Shown here: one piece after another, positions 45,152 through 55,151 of the stretch
Position numbering within the stretch: the stretch's first letter is position 1
Layout of the letters: each line of letters opens with the position of its first letter
Assembly: GCF_028009165.1 (NCBI RefSeq)
Contig: NC_079241.1
Span: 6,510,001-6,574,000, forward strand
Direction: 5' to 3'
DNA from: Akanthomyces muscarius
Lineage: Eukaryota; Ascomycota; Sordariomycetes; Hypocreales; Cordycipitaceae
Length of the DNA: 64,000 nucleotides
Position numbers and translations under genes: made by a program
Notes under the pieces: model-generated
What the model was told of the DNA's origin: nothing
Seen by the model: the letters and a program-made list of their open reading frames with translations, nothing else
Databases searched by the model: none

Positions 45152-45336
45152 ATATTTACGCAACTGTTACACGCAGTCATAAAAAGTCTGGTTACGTACA
45201 ACCCGGGCTAAGCAAACATTGCACTGCAGCAATACTCTTCAAGTACAAATTACAAGCACTACTTGAACCTCCGAGTTTCAACTCGACATACTTTGCGCAT
45301 CTTCTCCATCAAACAGGAGAGGACAAACAAACCATC

Positions 45337-46635
45337 ATGGCACCCAAATCTCTCTCCGAGATGGCTTCGGCCGTCGCAACCAAGAACATCAAGTCAATCA
45401 TCAGCATTGGCGACCTCCACTTTCCGGCCGTCCGTCACATCCTCATCAAGATTGACAGCGCCGCGCAGCTGCGTCGCATCGAGCTCAACTGCCCCCAGCT
45501 GCAAGGCGAGACGGGAGAGCTCTGGCTCCGGCTCATCGAAAAAGACTTCCCACTCGAGCTCAAAGCCAACGGCTACAAGCCCAAGAGCGAAGACAAGTGG
45601 TACAAGGTCTGGTCAAAGTACAAAGCAGAACACGACCACTCCCTCCAAGCCTCCGAGGAGCAGCTCCGCGCCGCTTTCATGGGCCTGCAAAAAAACAAGG
45701 AGCAGAACACGAGCAAAATCGTCGAGGGCCGCTTCCTTCCTCAGGACGCCATACGCCACAAGAAGCGCAACACGGGACCCAAGGACAACACGTCCAGCGT
45801 CTTCAACTTTGGCGCAGGCAGCCGCACCAAGACCCTCACCGCCGCGGGCGTCATGCGAAAGGCCCGCCGCGAGGCCAAGGAGGTCCGCAACATCCAAGGC
45901 GCCCTCTCGCGCTCCGTCACCACACCCATCCGCGTGCTGGAGAGGCAGCACCTCAAGGCACCCCCTCCTGCCATGGTGCGTGAGGCCCGCATCGCCGCCC
46001 AGCCCGCCTTCCGCACTCCGGAGGCGGAAAAACGCGAGCAGCACATCCGGGAGATGGAGAAGAGGCGCAGCGCGACTCTGTCGGCACATGCCCTGCGCGC
46101 CGCCTACATCACAGACTCGGAGGATGAAAACTCTGATGAGGACGAGGCCCCTCCACCACGCAAGGCAACCAAAAAGCCCTCTGCTCCTCCTCCTCCTGCA
46201 CGTGCACAACCCGTGCCTGCAGCATCGCAAGCCAAGCTGTCTGCCCCAGCCCGCAAACTGCCCGGCTCTGGCGGCAGCATGTTCCAGCGCAAATTTGCCC
46301 CTGGCAAGGGCACTGCCAAGGTTTCTCCCCCCAAGCCTCTGCGCACTACAAACACCACTGTTGCGGCGGCACAGGCTTTGCCCACCGGCAAAAAGCGCAC
46401 CAACAGCGAGGCCAACCTGGATGCAGGTCCCTCTACCCCCACCAAGCGACCTGCCACTGGGCAGCAGCCTGCGCTGGTCTCGCCCGAGCTGTCTCCTCTG
46501 ACCAAGCAGCGCAGCTCGTCGCAGGAGATCAGGGAGAGTCTGTCGCCCAACAGGGATTCTTCACCTCCCAAGGCTGTGCCCCGCAAGAAGAAGACCGTCA
46601 ATATCTTCATGAAGCGTCCTGTCAAGCGCACTTGA
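45337..46635 (+). CDS. ELA1: Elongin A-like protein
   Basis: Single exon, 432 aa. Elongin A is the F-box/BC-box-like subunit of the elongin complex. With elongin C and a cullin it targets stalled RNA polymerase II for ubiquitylation, and it can stimulate elongation. Residues 15-75 carry the family signature: SIISIGDLHFPAVRHILIKI, then AQLRRIELNCPQL (the BC-box/F-box-like helix) and ETGELWLRLIEKDFP. A mid-region resembles the Pol II-binding elongin A segment (RFLPQDAIRHKKRN). The remainder is disordered, Pro/Lys/Ser-rich, and ends in a basic nuclear-type tail (PRKKKTVNIFMKRPVKRT). The frame is open for 119 codons upstream of the ATG, but that stretch has no start codon, so I placed the start at 45337. 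Confidence 0.88.
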   Translation: MAPKSLSEMASAVATKNIKSIISIGDLHFPAVRHILIKIDSAAQLRRIELNCPQLQGETGELWLRLIEKDFPLELKANGYKPKSEDKWYKVWSKYKAEHDHSLQASEEQLRAAFMGLQKNKEQNTSKIVEGRFLPQDAIRHKKRNTGPKDNTSSVFNFGAGSRTKTLTAAGVMRKARREAKEVRNIQGALSRSVTTPIRVLERQHLKAPPPAMVREARIAAQPAFRTPEAEKREQHIREMEKRRSATLSAHALRAAYITDSEDENSDEDEAPPPRKATKKPSAPPPPARAQPVPAASQAKLSAPARKLPGSGGSMFQRKFAPGKGTAKVSPPKPLRTTNTTVAAAQALPTGKKRTNSEANLDAGPSTPTKRPATGQQPALVSPELSPLTKQRSSSQEIRESLSPNRDSSPPKAVPRKKKTVNIFMKRPVKRT

Positions 46636-46723
46636 GGGTATGACCGTGGCATAGAAAACACGCAAAAACACACACAAAAAGACACACACACAAAAACACA
46701 CAACACATAAACGACACTCGCAC

Positions 46724-46724
<1 letters not shown>

Positions 46725-46795
<71 letters not shown>
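46725..46795 (+). repeat. (AC)n microsatellite in the ELA1 3' region
   Basis: About 70 bp of nearly perfect AC dinucleotide, starting about 90 bp after the ELA1 stop and preceded by CA-rich degenerate sequence. It is probably within the 3' UTR. Open frames of poly-Cys-Val on the reverse strand are artefacts. Confidence 0.95.
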
Positions 46796-46798
<3 letters not shown>

Positions 46799-46871
46799 CG
46801 GGTACACTACTGTACAATACATACGTTACGCATAGCGACTTGAGACTTTTTGATTTTGAATTTTGATCTTG

Positions 46872-47020
46872 GATTGTCATTTGGGATCGATGTTGGAATC
46901 TGTCTTGATGGTACATGACCAGGTTGGATTTTGGGGGGTTTGGGGTTTGGATATTGGATTGTCATTTGGGGTCAGAGGTATCTCTGTTTGTTGTTGCAAC
47001 CTGTCTTGATGGTACGTGAC
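46872..47020 (+). repeat. imperfect direct duplication
   Basis: The words ggattgtcatttggg and ctgtcttgatggtac followed by tgac occur twice in the same order (about 46872-46919 and about 46955-47020). The second copy carries an extra 15 or so bases between them. It is a local duplication without coding potential. Confidence 0.7.
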
Positions 47021-47572
47021 AGTCTTTTTTTTTGGGGGGGATTTCATGAGATTGGCCTGTTCGGCCATTCAGCGATTTGGGTTTTTGGTTTCTTTTTTTC
47101 TGTGTTGGATTTGGACATGGCATACGCTGCCAGGAGGGCTTTTGGAGGGGTTTTCTCGCTCATTTTGCACGAGGGTGCCTTGTCTTCGGGCAGTTTGGAA
47201 AAGTTTCATAAATTGAAACCGGCTTTCATCATTGATATACCACAGCGACTTGAAATTTCACTGCTTCTTTGCCTCTTTACTCAAAAATGCCTGATAAACT
47301 CTGTGTGAACTTGTAATTTTCTGCTGTTCATTCATGTAATCTGACTGTCTAGCCTTTGGCCGCTGTAGAGTAAACACAAGCGCGTTATCCGTTTGCCGTG
47401 CACCCACCCTTTTCCTTGTGTTCTGCCTCCCTGTGTATAAATCGCTAATGTTTCATAATTTCCATTGTTACTGGAGATGTGTTTATGTATGTTTCCTTGT
47501 TTTTTTTGTTCCCCGTCCATGAAAAGAATAGAGAAGGGCTCGGAGAATGTTTCTGGGTCTTGCGGACATCTT

Positions 47573-48022
47573 CTATTGGCGACCGCCGCGGAGGGCGAGG
47601 ACCAGATGCAGCGTGTCGCCGCCCTTGAGATCGTAGTCGGCGGCCGTCTTGTCGTCGGTCCTGCGAGGCCGCGGCGTCAGTACACAAAATCAAAGGAACA
47701 AGATGAAGCGAAGGGTGCCCTCACATTTGCTTGCCGCCGTAGATGAGGCGCTGCTGCACCGGCGGGATGCCTTCCTTCTCCTCGACCTTTTCCTTGATCT
47801 GGGAGACCTGTTTGTCCACGGGCCAGCGCCGTCAGCGCTCTGCCAAACCCCACCCCCGCCTTTTCCAGCAGCACATACCTTGTAGGCAGACTCAATGTCG
47901 AGCTCAATCTCCTTGCCGGTCAGCGTTCGCACTCTGCGCACGCGGCGGGTTAGCGAGAGGGGTGGTGTGCCTTGGCGGCCAAGTCTGCGCCAAACGGGGG
48001 GCCGTCCTTACTTGATCAACAT
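47573..48022 (-). CDS. RUB1: NEDD8 (Rub1) ubiquitin-like modifier precursor
   Basis: Four exons: 48022-48012, 47933-47879, 47807-47725 and 47660-47573, giving 78 aa. NEDD8 is conjugated to cullins and switches on cullin-RING ubiquitin ligases. The spliced protein begins [18 protein letters not shown] and has [18 protein letters not shown] and the C-terminal LVLALRGG followed by RQ. The Arg-Gln tail must be removed by a processing protease to expose Gly76. Arg9-Thr... and the LRGG end follow the NEDD8/ubiquitin layout, and the Ala at position 72 (LALRGG) is the residue that separates NEDD8 from ubiquitin (Arg72). Very short coding exons (11 nt first exon) and GC-rich introns of 64-78 nt make this gene easy to miss. 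The cullin-ligase-related elongin A gene is the upstream neighbour. Confidence 0.93.
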
Positions 48023-48560
48023 GGTGGGCAGGTTGTGTCTTTGTTGTGTTGGCGGTCGGAATAGGTTATGGTGTTTTTTTTTCTTTCGCGCGCTGGGGAG
48101 GTGTTGTGCAAAGTGGCAAGATGGAACGAGGTCGAAGAGGTTGAACGGTCTTGCGCGGGAACCGTCATCGCTGTGAAGGCGGGACGTGGTGGGGTATCTA
48201 GCTTCGCTGTTAGCCGCCTGCCTGGTGCTGTTGCCTGCGTGACTGCATTGGTAAACCAAGTCGAGATGCTGACTGCTGAAATTGGATTTAAGAAAACCCC
48301 CACCACAGTTTTTGCCCAATGTTGATGGTATTGAGGATTGAATCACTTGATTTTACGACAAGTTGATCACGAGATGGTGTGGTGGACGGCTGCCACATTC
48401 GAAGTCAATGTCAAGCTTCCTTTCATCCATATATTGCTATAATACACTCCATACGTTTTGAGAAATACAGTGGAGATTTAGTTTGTGAGAGAAGTCCAGA
48501 GGTTAAGCTCCAGCTACTCTGCCCGTTGTACGCGCATCTGCTTCGCTTCCTTCCGCGCGT
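48023..48560. other. intergenic: NEDD8 promoter, PHB2 3' flank
   Basis: Upstream of the NEDD8 gene and downstream of prohibitin-2, both on the minus strand. No gene is seen. The first 100 or so bases contain a T-run near 48073. Confidence 0.5.
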
Positions 48561-49655
48561 CTAGTTCTTCTCCTCCTTATCAAACACGTTCAGGCCGAGA
48601 CCATCGGCGTCGAGCATCAGTCTGTTCTTGGAGCCCGACTCGTTCATCTGCTGGGCGATGAGGCGAGCGTTCTCAATCTTCTTGAGCTCGAGGTAGGACT
48701 TGCTCTTCTTGACGGCCTCACCAATCAGCTCGGCGGAGCGGGCCTCACCCTGGGCCTTGACGACCATGGCCTGCTTCTCCTGGCGGGCCTTGTCGACGAC
48801 AAAGGCGGCGCGCTGGGCCTCTTGCTGGGCCACCTGCTTGGCCTCGACGGCGGCGGTGAACTCGGGCGAGAAGGCGAGGTGCTGTGTGTTGCATTAGTGA
48901 GTGCGGCCTCGACAAGGCTGGAGGCAGGCAAGGGAGGGACAACGTACAGTCAGGGAAACATCATCAAGCAGAATGTTGAAGCGGGCCGCGCGGCGCGACA
49001 GGTTCTCGCGGACGAGCTTGGCTACCATCTCACGCTGGGTAATCAGCTGGCTGGCGTTGAACTGGGCCACGACACTCTTGAGGACCTCGTTGACAATCGA
49101 GGGCAGCACGCGCTCGTCGTAGTCGGTGCCGAGCGTGCGGTAGATTTGCGGCAGCGCATCGACCTGCGGGCGCGAGAGCACACGGCAGGTGATGTTGACC
49201 ATTTGCAGATCCTTGGTGCCAGTCAGCGAAGCGACGTTGCGCGGCTTGGCTCGCACGTCGTAGACGACGGGCGTCTCGAACCAAGGGATGTTGATGTGTG
49301 TTCCTAGCAGCACACTCTTTGTCAGCACGTTGCAACTTCCTCAGCCGACACACCACTGCAGAGTGGAAAGACGCTGCTTCCAATCAGGTTGCTGCTGCTG
49401 CTCCTCCTGCTCACCTTCGTTGTAAATCTCCTTGCTGACTCCAGAGAGCCTCTTGTACTTGATGGCGCGGTGACCACCGTCGACGTTGAAGAGCGCGTTG
49501 GACAGCACCATGGCGCCGCCAATGAGCAGCGCGCCGCCGAGGAGCGCGGGAGCACCGCCTCGCGGCATCTGAGGGCCTCGTCCGCCGGCTCCGCCCGAAG
49601 ACTGCTGCATCTGGCGCAGGCGGCGCATGGCCTCTTCTTGCCAGTTGTTTGACAT
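48561..49655 (-). CDS. PHB2: Prohibitin-2
   Basis: Three exons: 49655-49415, 49303-48948 and 48881-48561, giving 305 aa, the usual length. Prohibitin-2 forms ring complexes with prohibitin-1 in the mitochondrial inner membrane and supports respiratory-complex stability and cristae. The N-terminus ([18 protein letters not shown]) is followed by a hydrophobic membrane segment ([20 protein letters not shown]) and the SPFH domain: [20 protein letters not shown], then [16 protein letters not shown] and [11 protein letters not shown]. The coiled-coil C-terminal part includes [20 protein letters not shown]. Intron 1 (111 nt) has a GTGAGC donor inside a Gly codon; intron 2 (66 nt) is phase 0. Everything expected of the family is present. 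Confidence 0.95.
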
Positions 49656-50168
49656 GGTTGCCCGGGTCGTTCGGCTCGGTCGGGGGGTATCACAAAGAAC
49701 TTGCGAAGAGAAATATGTCGAGATAGCGCGACGATTGCCCAGTCCCTGTGTTGATTGTCGATGGAGATGGGATGGGATGAGGTCGCGGAATTTTGGAGGC
49801 GAGCTTGACGGCTTGGAGCTTGAACGGCCTGAGGCTGGCTGGTGCTGGTTGGAAAATGGGGCCGAATTTTTGGCGGTGCTTGGTTGGCTCGCCACGAAGT
49901 CTAGCCTAACCGCATTAGGGGCTACATGATGGCTTCAGGTAAGAGAGCACAAGCATAGGAAAATAAAAATAATAAGACTCAATAGGAACAAGGATAAAAT
50001 CGATGTAGAAATTATGGCTCTAGTCTATTTCATTGTTTGCATCTCGACTAATTGTTGTTTGAATACGACATGGTATCTGATTACTTCCATAGGAATGCTC
50101 TAGCAACATCCTCTACGACCTACCTACCCATGTACAGTCTCGAAAGTCATAACAACTGCCAGGTCTGT
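49656..50168. other. intergenic: PHB2 promoter and methyltransferase 3' flank
   Basis: Holds the prohibitin-2 promoter (about 49656-49920) and an A/G-rich tract at 49939-50000 with AATAAGA-like words. No gene is seen. Confidence 0.5.
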
Positions 50169-53063
50169 TTATCCGCAAAACCCAATAGCAATGGACGCAG
50201 AATCGGGATTGGGCTTTCGTGCATAACCGTTGAGCATCCTAAACCCAGCCCGGCAGCTCCGGCCTTCCTCCATCACGTCGTGAACCCCCTCGAGGCACTT
50301 GGCTGCCTCTCTCATCGTCTCGCCCGCCGTCACGGTATCGGCCAGGCGCAACTCCCCTGCGACCTTTTCCATCTCGCACCGCAGCAGCCAGCGCTCCCAA
50401 GTCCAGCCTCCAACAATACTGCACACGCCTGCAATGCTGCCGGCGCTGCCCATGGTCATGGCTTCCATCTGACGAGTCTGAGACGCCTCTGTGGCCTTTC
50501 CCTCAGTACTAGACACAGCCGGTAGCTTGTAAAAGTCTCGCTTGGCTCCCATTGGCAGGCAGACCCAAGCGCGGCGCGTTTCGGCGAAACCAGCTCGCGC
50601 AAGTCTTCTCAGCCAAAGCTTGGATGGGCTGGGATCGTAGCCAAGAGTTTTGAGGGAGAAGCCAAACTCTACGCTCTTTGCGAGGCCAAGAGGACCGGCG
50701 TTCATGATGTCTGAGTCAAGGATGGAGAACTCGAGATAGCCACCGGGCTTCAGTACACGCATACATTCGCGCATGCACGTCTCCCATTCATCTTCCCCGT
50801 TTTCACCAACAAACTTGAGGATGCTGTGAAGTTCGCGGGCGGAGATGAGATCAAAGTGGTTGTCAGGGAATGGCAAGCGGCTTAACTTTTGCACGGCGAC
50901 CTGACGGTGGTTGGGTGGACCGGGAATGTTGGCATTGGACAGCTGACGGATGGCCTTGGTCGTGACAGTGTAAATCTTGGCGTTGGGGTACTGAAGAGCA
51001 CAGTGCCAGGCCCAATCACCGGTAGCTTGTCCACCGAGGTCGAGGATACGGGCCTTGTCGCGGGCCTTTCCATCTTTGCTCACTGTAGCCAAGGAAATTC
51101 TAGCTAGCCGTTTCGTGACGGGAGCGCGAATCAGGCGTCCGCCGTTGAGGAACTTGAGAGCGGCGACGTGCCAAGACGGCATGGCAATCTGGTTCATGGC
51201 CTCGAGCTCCTTTTCCCTCCGAATCTTCTCAGGATCGTCTGTCAGATTCAGGTCGCCACGTACGACGTTGGCGCTGAGACGCTTCTTGGCTGACTGAGGG
51301 ACAACGCTCAACTGATATTTGCCAAGGAGCTGGTTCACGTGAGTCTCGCGGAGACCAATACGCTGGCCCTGAAGGGCTTCAAAGCGTGGGAGCTGATGGA
51401 CAAACACATCCGAGCGTTGCGTGCGCACAATGTAGTCTTGAAATGCCCGGTAGTATGCTGACTCTTGGCGAAGAAGCTTCGACGGAAGTCGCTTGGCCTG
51501 AACTGTCGGCAGAATGTGGGAAAAGCGTACCACCTTTTTCTGAGACTCCAAAATCGCCTGTTCCTGATTCCCCAGCTCATCTGTCTCCTCGTCCACAGTC
51601 TCGGCAATGGTCTGAAGAGCACCATCATCAGACTCGTCCACACCTTTGAGATACGATCGCTGAGCCAGGAGCCAGAGCTCAGTGCGGTCGAAGTTTGAGA
51701 GAGCGGCTTTCTGCTGCTTTCGAGCGTAACCGGGGTTGTAGTCGACGACGATCTCAGTGGGAGCATCTTCGACATCGGGAGATGAGGGAGCTGCGATGGC
51801 TTGGTTGAACTCGGATGCCTTGGGTGTCGGGAGAACTGGACGAGCTGTTGGCATATCGTCCTCTACATCATCATCGTCATCATGGATCTCGATAACCTGC
51901 TCTACAGGTTCAGAAGAGAATCCAGAAATGCGATAGAAGCCCTCTGCCGAGTCGGGTCGACTGGGAACAGGCGGAATGTCGGAATCAATATTCCATGGGC
52001 ATCGGTAGAATTGTTCTGCAGTGGTCGAAGTAGGCGGCGGCATGCCTCCCGGAGACTGGCTCGGCGGATGCCATGTAGTTCGCGTTCTTGGGGACAGACC
52101 GGAGAAGAAACCGCCAGGAGAAGGAATATCCAGCTTGCTCAGCTCTAGAAGGGACTGGCGAGTTGCATTCGAAGTACTGGGGCGAGGCTGCAAAAGCTCC
52201 GTCATGAGGCGCAATGGAAGCTGTTGCATGGGTGTGTTGGAACGCATCTCAATCTGTGTCACCTCCAAGGGCTGAGAAGATTCATCTTCGGACTCGGCAT
52301 CGTTGGAAGACAAGGTGTGAAGAGTGGCAAGAGCACCTGGCTGAAGTCGCACGCCTGTCCAGTTTTCGTCGTCGGAGACTTCGTCGTTGCCAATTACAGG
52401 AGTGGGCGGAGAGCTCATTGCTGCCAGCTGCTCAGAGGTCAAGCTGCCATCGAGAGAAGGTGGCGCGGACGGGACATGGAGAGCCTGCTGTTGTCCCATG
52501 AAGCTGAGTTGCGCGGGGGACATGGGTAGTTGCGCCGAAGGTGTCAGCGGAACTGGTGATGTGATTTTCTTCAGTCCATCAACAACAGACCACTCTTCGA
52601 TGTGATTCGAGGGAATAACGAGGCGGCCCGGGAATTTCGAGGACTGCTCGGGCGACTGCTGGCTCTTCTTAAGAGACATGCTTCTGCGCAAGCCGCGGGG
52701 TAGGTCATCTTCATCATCCGACACGTCGTAAATGTCCTCGAACTCGGTATTATCTGTCGCGACACTAACACGATTCCACGGGTTCGAAGACGTCAACGGC
52801 GAGCTGTCGGCAGAAATGGTGGAAGGAGATGATGGAAGAATCGGAGCAGAGAGAAAATTGACGCCACGAGGAGTCGGAAAGTGGTCGCTCATTGGTGAGA
52901 ACCAGGCGTGCGCCTTGACTTGCGGGTTTTGGCAGGGCATATCAATGTGACCATCATCGCTGTCCTCCTCTAAAATAGGATTAAGTTGCCTTTTTTGCCT
53001 TCGACCCAGCGAAGGCTCAGCGGGCTGGAAGCTGCTTGGTGGCGCGCGGAGAGTTTGGGCCAT
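50169..53063 (-). CDS. SAM-dependent methyltransferase with long disordered N-terminal region
   Basis: Single exon, 964 aa. About 530 N-terminal residues are Ser/Pro/acidic and mostly disordered, with acidic runs (EDIYDVSDDEDDLPRG; IEIHDDDDDVEDDMPT). A helical, basic block follows (SKLLRQESAYYRAFQDYIVR and on). The C-terminal class I methyltransferase fold starts near residue 671 with motif I ARILDLGGQATGDWAWHCAL, then KIYTVTTKAI, LPFPDNHFDLISARELHSIL and the post-II VLKPGGYLEFSI. The hits resemble methyltransferase type 11 proteins of filamentous fungi. The substrate is unknown. The missing acidic residue after DLGG (GGQATG) is a variant of the usual GxGxG loop, so activity should not be assumed. 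There is no signal peptide. It is divergent from TMA22, 2.1 kb away. Confidence 0.85.
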   Translation of the reverse strand: MAQTLRAPPSSFQPAEPSLGRRQKRQLNPILEEDSDDGHIDMPCQNPQVKAHAWFSPMSDHFPTPRGVNFLSAPILPSSPSTISADSSPLTSSNPWNRVSVATDNTEFEDIYDVSDDEDDLPRGLRRSMSLKKSQQSPEQSSKFPGRLVIPSNHIEEWSVVDGLKKITSPVPLTPSAQLPMSPAQLSFMGQQQALHVPSAPPSLDGSLTSEQLAAMSSPPTPVIGNDEVSDDENWTGVRLQPGALATLHTLSSNDAESEDESSQPLEVTQIEMRSNTPMQQLPLRLMTELLQPRPSTSNATRQSLLELSKLDIPSPGGFFSGLSPRTRTTWHPPSQSPGGMPPPTSTTAEQFYRCPWNIDSDIPPVPSRPDSAEGFYRISGFSSEPVEQVIEIHDDDDDVEDDMPTARPVLPTPKASEFNQAIAAPSSPDVEDAPTEIVVDYNPGYARKQQKAALSNFDRTELWLLAQRSYLKGVDESDDGALQTIAETVDEETDELGNQEQAILESQKKVVRFSHILPTVQAKRLPSKLLRQESAYYRAFQDYIVRTQRSDVFVHQLPRFEALQGQRIGLRETHVNQLLGKYQLSVVPQSAKKRLSANVVRGDLNLTDDPEKIRREKELEAMNQIAMPSWHVAALKFLNGGRLIRAPVTKRLARISLATVSKDGKARDKARILDLGGQATGDWAWHCALQYPNAKIYTVTTKAIRQLSNANIPGPPNHRQVAVQKLSRLPFPDNHFDLISARELHSILKFVGENGEDEWETCMRECMRVLKPGGYLEFSILDSDIMNAGPLGLAKSVEFGFSLKTLGYDPSPSKLWLRRLARAGFAETRRAWVCLPMGAKRDFYKLPAVSSTEGKATEASQTRQMEAMTMGSAGSIAGVCSIVGGWTWERWLLRCEMEKVAGELRLADTVTAGETMREAAKCLEGVHDVMEEGRSCRAGFRMLNGYARKPNPDSASIAIGFCG

Positions 53064-55151
53064 GCTGAAAGTGTACTATGCTATACCGGATAGCGTACAG
53101 TAAAATCCCGTCTCGTGGCACCAAGAAAAAAGTCAAGGCAAATAGTAAAGTGGTATCGTGAAGGAATGATCCGGCGGCCGGCGCCAGGTAGGACGAACAG
53201 AAGGACAGGCTGCTTCGATCAACGAAGCGTCTAGTATGAAAGCAACACAAAAGAAAACGAAAGAGATATTAAACAGAGGCGGAAGAAGCGAAGATGCAAG
53301 ACCAAAAAGGACGGCCATACTGGCCTGGGGTGGCCGGCCGACTTAAGCACTTGCACAACCAAGTTAGGCGCCGGGAGAGCGAAGGCTTGCAAATGTGTGC
53401 GGTCGCATCCATCATGGGGTCTGTTGCATGCCAGATGGGGAACCAAACAGCCACAGCAACGTCAGCGCATACTAACATTGCTCAGTAGTGTGTGCCGAAG
53501 CAAGAGGGCGCTCCGAAACCTGCCTGTGGAAGATGGGATGGGATGGCTCGCCGTGGGGCATCAGCCTCGTTAGGCTACGGAGCAGCCAATCGACGACGCT
53601 GTCGACGCGCCCGACGCTCAAGAGGGTGGGAGAGTGTCGAGAGCCACAACTGGGCTCAAGAGCAGGGTTGTTACGACTTAACGGCGATGTGGCTGTCAGT
53701 TATGGGACACCCATGCACGTGTGTGACCAATGAGTGATGTCGTGAGGTAGCTGGGCGCTTAATTTTCTCTTAGGATGACTGGCTATTGGGCGGGGTCCGT
53801 CGATAGTGAGGCACATCCCATTTGGACTCTGAGCGGTCGAATTTGAGCCAAGATGTTGTCAAGGTATCCGTAAGTGGAATTGCCAGTAGCCCTGGGAGGA
53901 TAATCGACGAACGTGTCGTACGAGACCGTTCATTGCGCTGCCGCCTGTGCAGGTAGCTTGGGGGCCGCACATCCCGCCATCACTCATGCGTCACACACCC
54001 GTTGGATACCTCGGCGAATCGTCAGTCCATTAATATGGGCCTCTGAGCTGCCGATATTGAAAGTGCGAGAGCGGATATGTCGATGGCCGGAGACGTTGAG
54101 AGGTGCTCTACGAACTGCTCCTTCGCTTTGGGTGGTGTAAGTGGCAGGTTGGTATGGCAGGAGAACGGAGGGCGGGTGGGGACAGTACGCCGTCGACTGC
54201 CAACCAAACAAACGGCGCTCAAACAAATAGAAGCACGCGACTTTGCTTCGGTCTATTCATTCTGCCAAGCACCATACTCTGATTATCTTTCGTGACTATT
54301 TTCCATCGTCTGCTTTTTGCTTAGTCTTCTATATTTCTATTGATATTTTCCCCGTTTTATTTCTTTTCACAGTATCTAAAAGCCACTGCCGTCCTTTTTT
54401 CGCTACGCCTCCCGGCTAGCTTGTCCCGCTGGTGTAACTACGTCGCAAGACTAAAGAACCATACGGAATTGAAAAAGGAACGGGCGATGTGTTGAGGTAA
54501 AAGGAAAATCGAGCAAGGTAAAACAAAACCAGAATTGACTGAAAAGTGAGCTACATGTCTCTAAAAGTAGATTACCTCATCGTTTTTGGGATACCAGCGA
54601 GCTACTTGAGGCAGGTTCCTATTGTCGCGTCCTCCAACGCGACTCTTTAGTGAAGTGGCTTGGAATTTCGACGCCGACGAGTGCAGTGCACAATAGACTA
54701 GTACATACGCAATAAAACAATACCTGGATAGGCCCGAGAGAACTGATATAGAAATACTACAGTGACAAGTGTAAACTATAGACTGTTGCACCAATTGTTG
54801 CGCTTGCCGCCATTGTAGTACAAGAGTGGCGAGACGCCGCAACAGTCAGGCAAGGTCCCGTCCCGTGCAGCTCGGGGCATAGCAGAACATAACTGCACAG
54901 GAACCTTTATCAAAGGGCAGAAAAACATGATGAGAATGAGAAGCAGGAATTAAAAATCTACGAAAAATCCTCTCATAATTTCAAGTGCTATTCCAGCGCA
55001 TTATTTATTCTTGCAGCGTCATGCTCTGTAGAGTCGCCCCACGTCGACAGCTGCCCCTCCAAAACTGATTTTACCCCGCGGTGAAATGTCGTCGACGTGA
55101 ACAAGACCTGCAACCAAAACACAACAAACAAAGCCCTGCCCAACAAACATA
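53064..55151. other. divergent intergenic: methyltransferase and TMA22 promoters
   Basis: About 2.1 kb without a supported gene. The part at 54296-54372 is pyrimidine-rich. No repeat family, tRNA or small coding exon could be recognised. Confidence 0.45.

Larger units (their letters stand above)
42175..45336. other. intergenic, 3.2 kb: GND1 3' flank, AT-rich segment, ELA1 promoter and leader
   Basis: No gene is firmly supported. It contains an AT-rich segment (about 42700-44430) with an island of more balanced composition at 43165-43490, a (CTT)n microsatellite at 43993-44024, then the TATA box and long leader of the elongin A gene. Confidence 0.5.
46636..47572. other. intergenic: ELA1 3' flank with microsatellite and duplication
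   Basis: Holds an (AC)n tract right after the ELA1 stop, an imperfect duplication at 46872-47020, and the 3' flank of the NEDD8 gene. No gene is supported. Confidence 0.5.

Noticed and set aside
44980..45336. 119-codon N-terminal extension of elongin A
   Set aside because: The frame is open but contains no ATG and no family similarity. It is treated as leader and listed as a finding instead.
46561..46822. Poly-Cys-Val reading frames on the minus strand
   Set aside because: Produced purely by the AC microsatellite.
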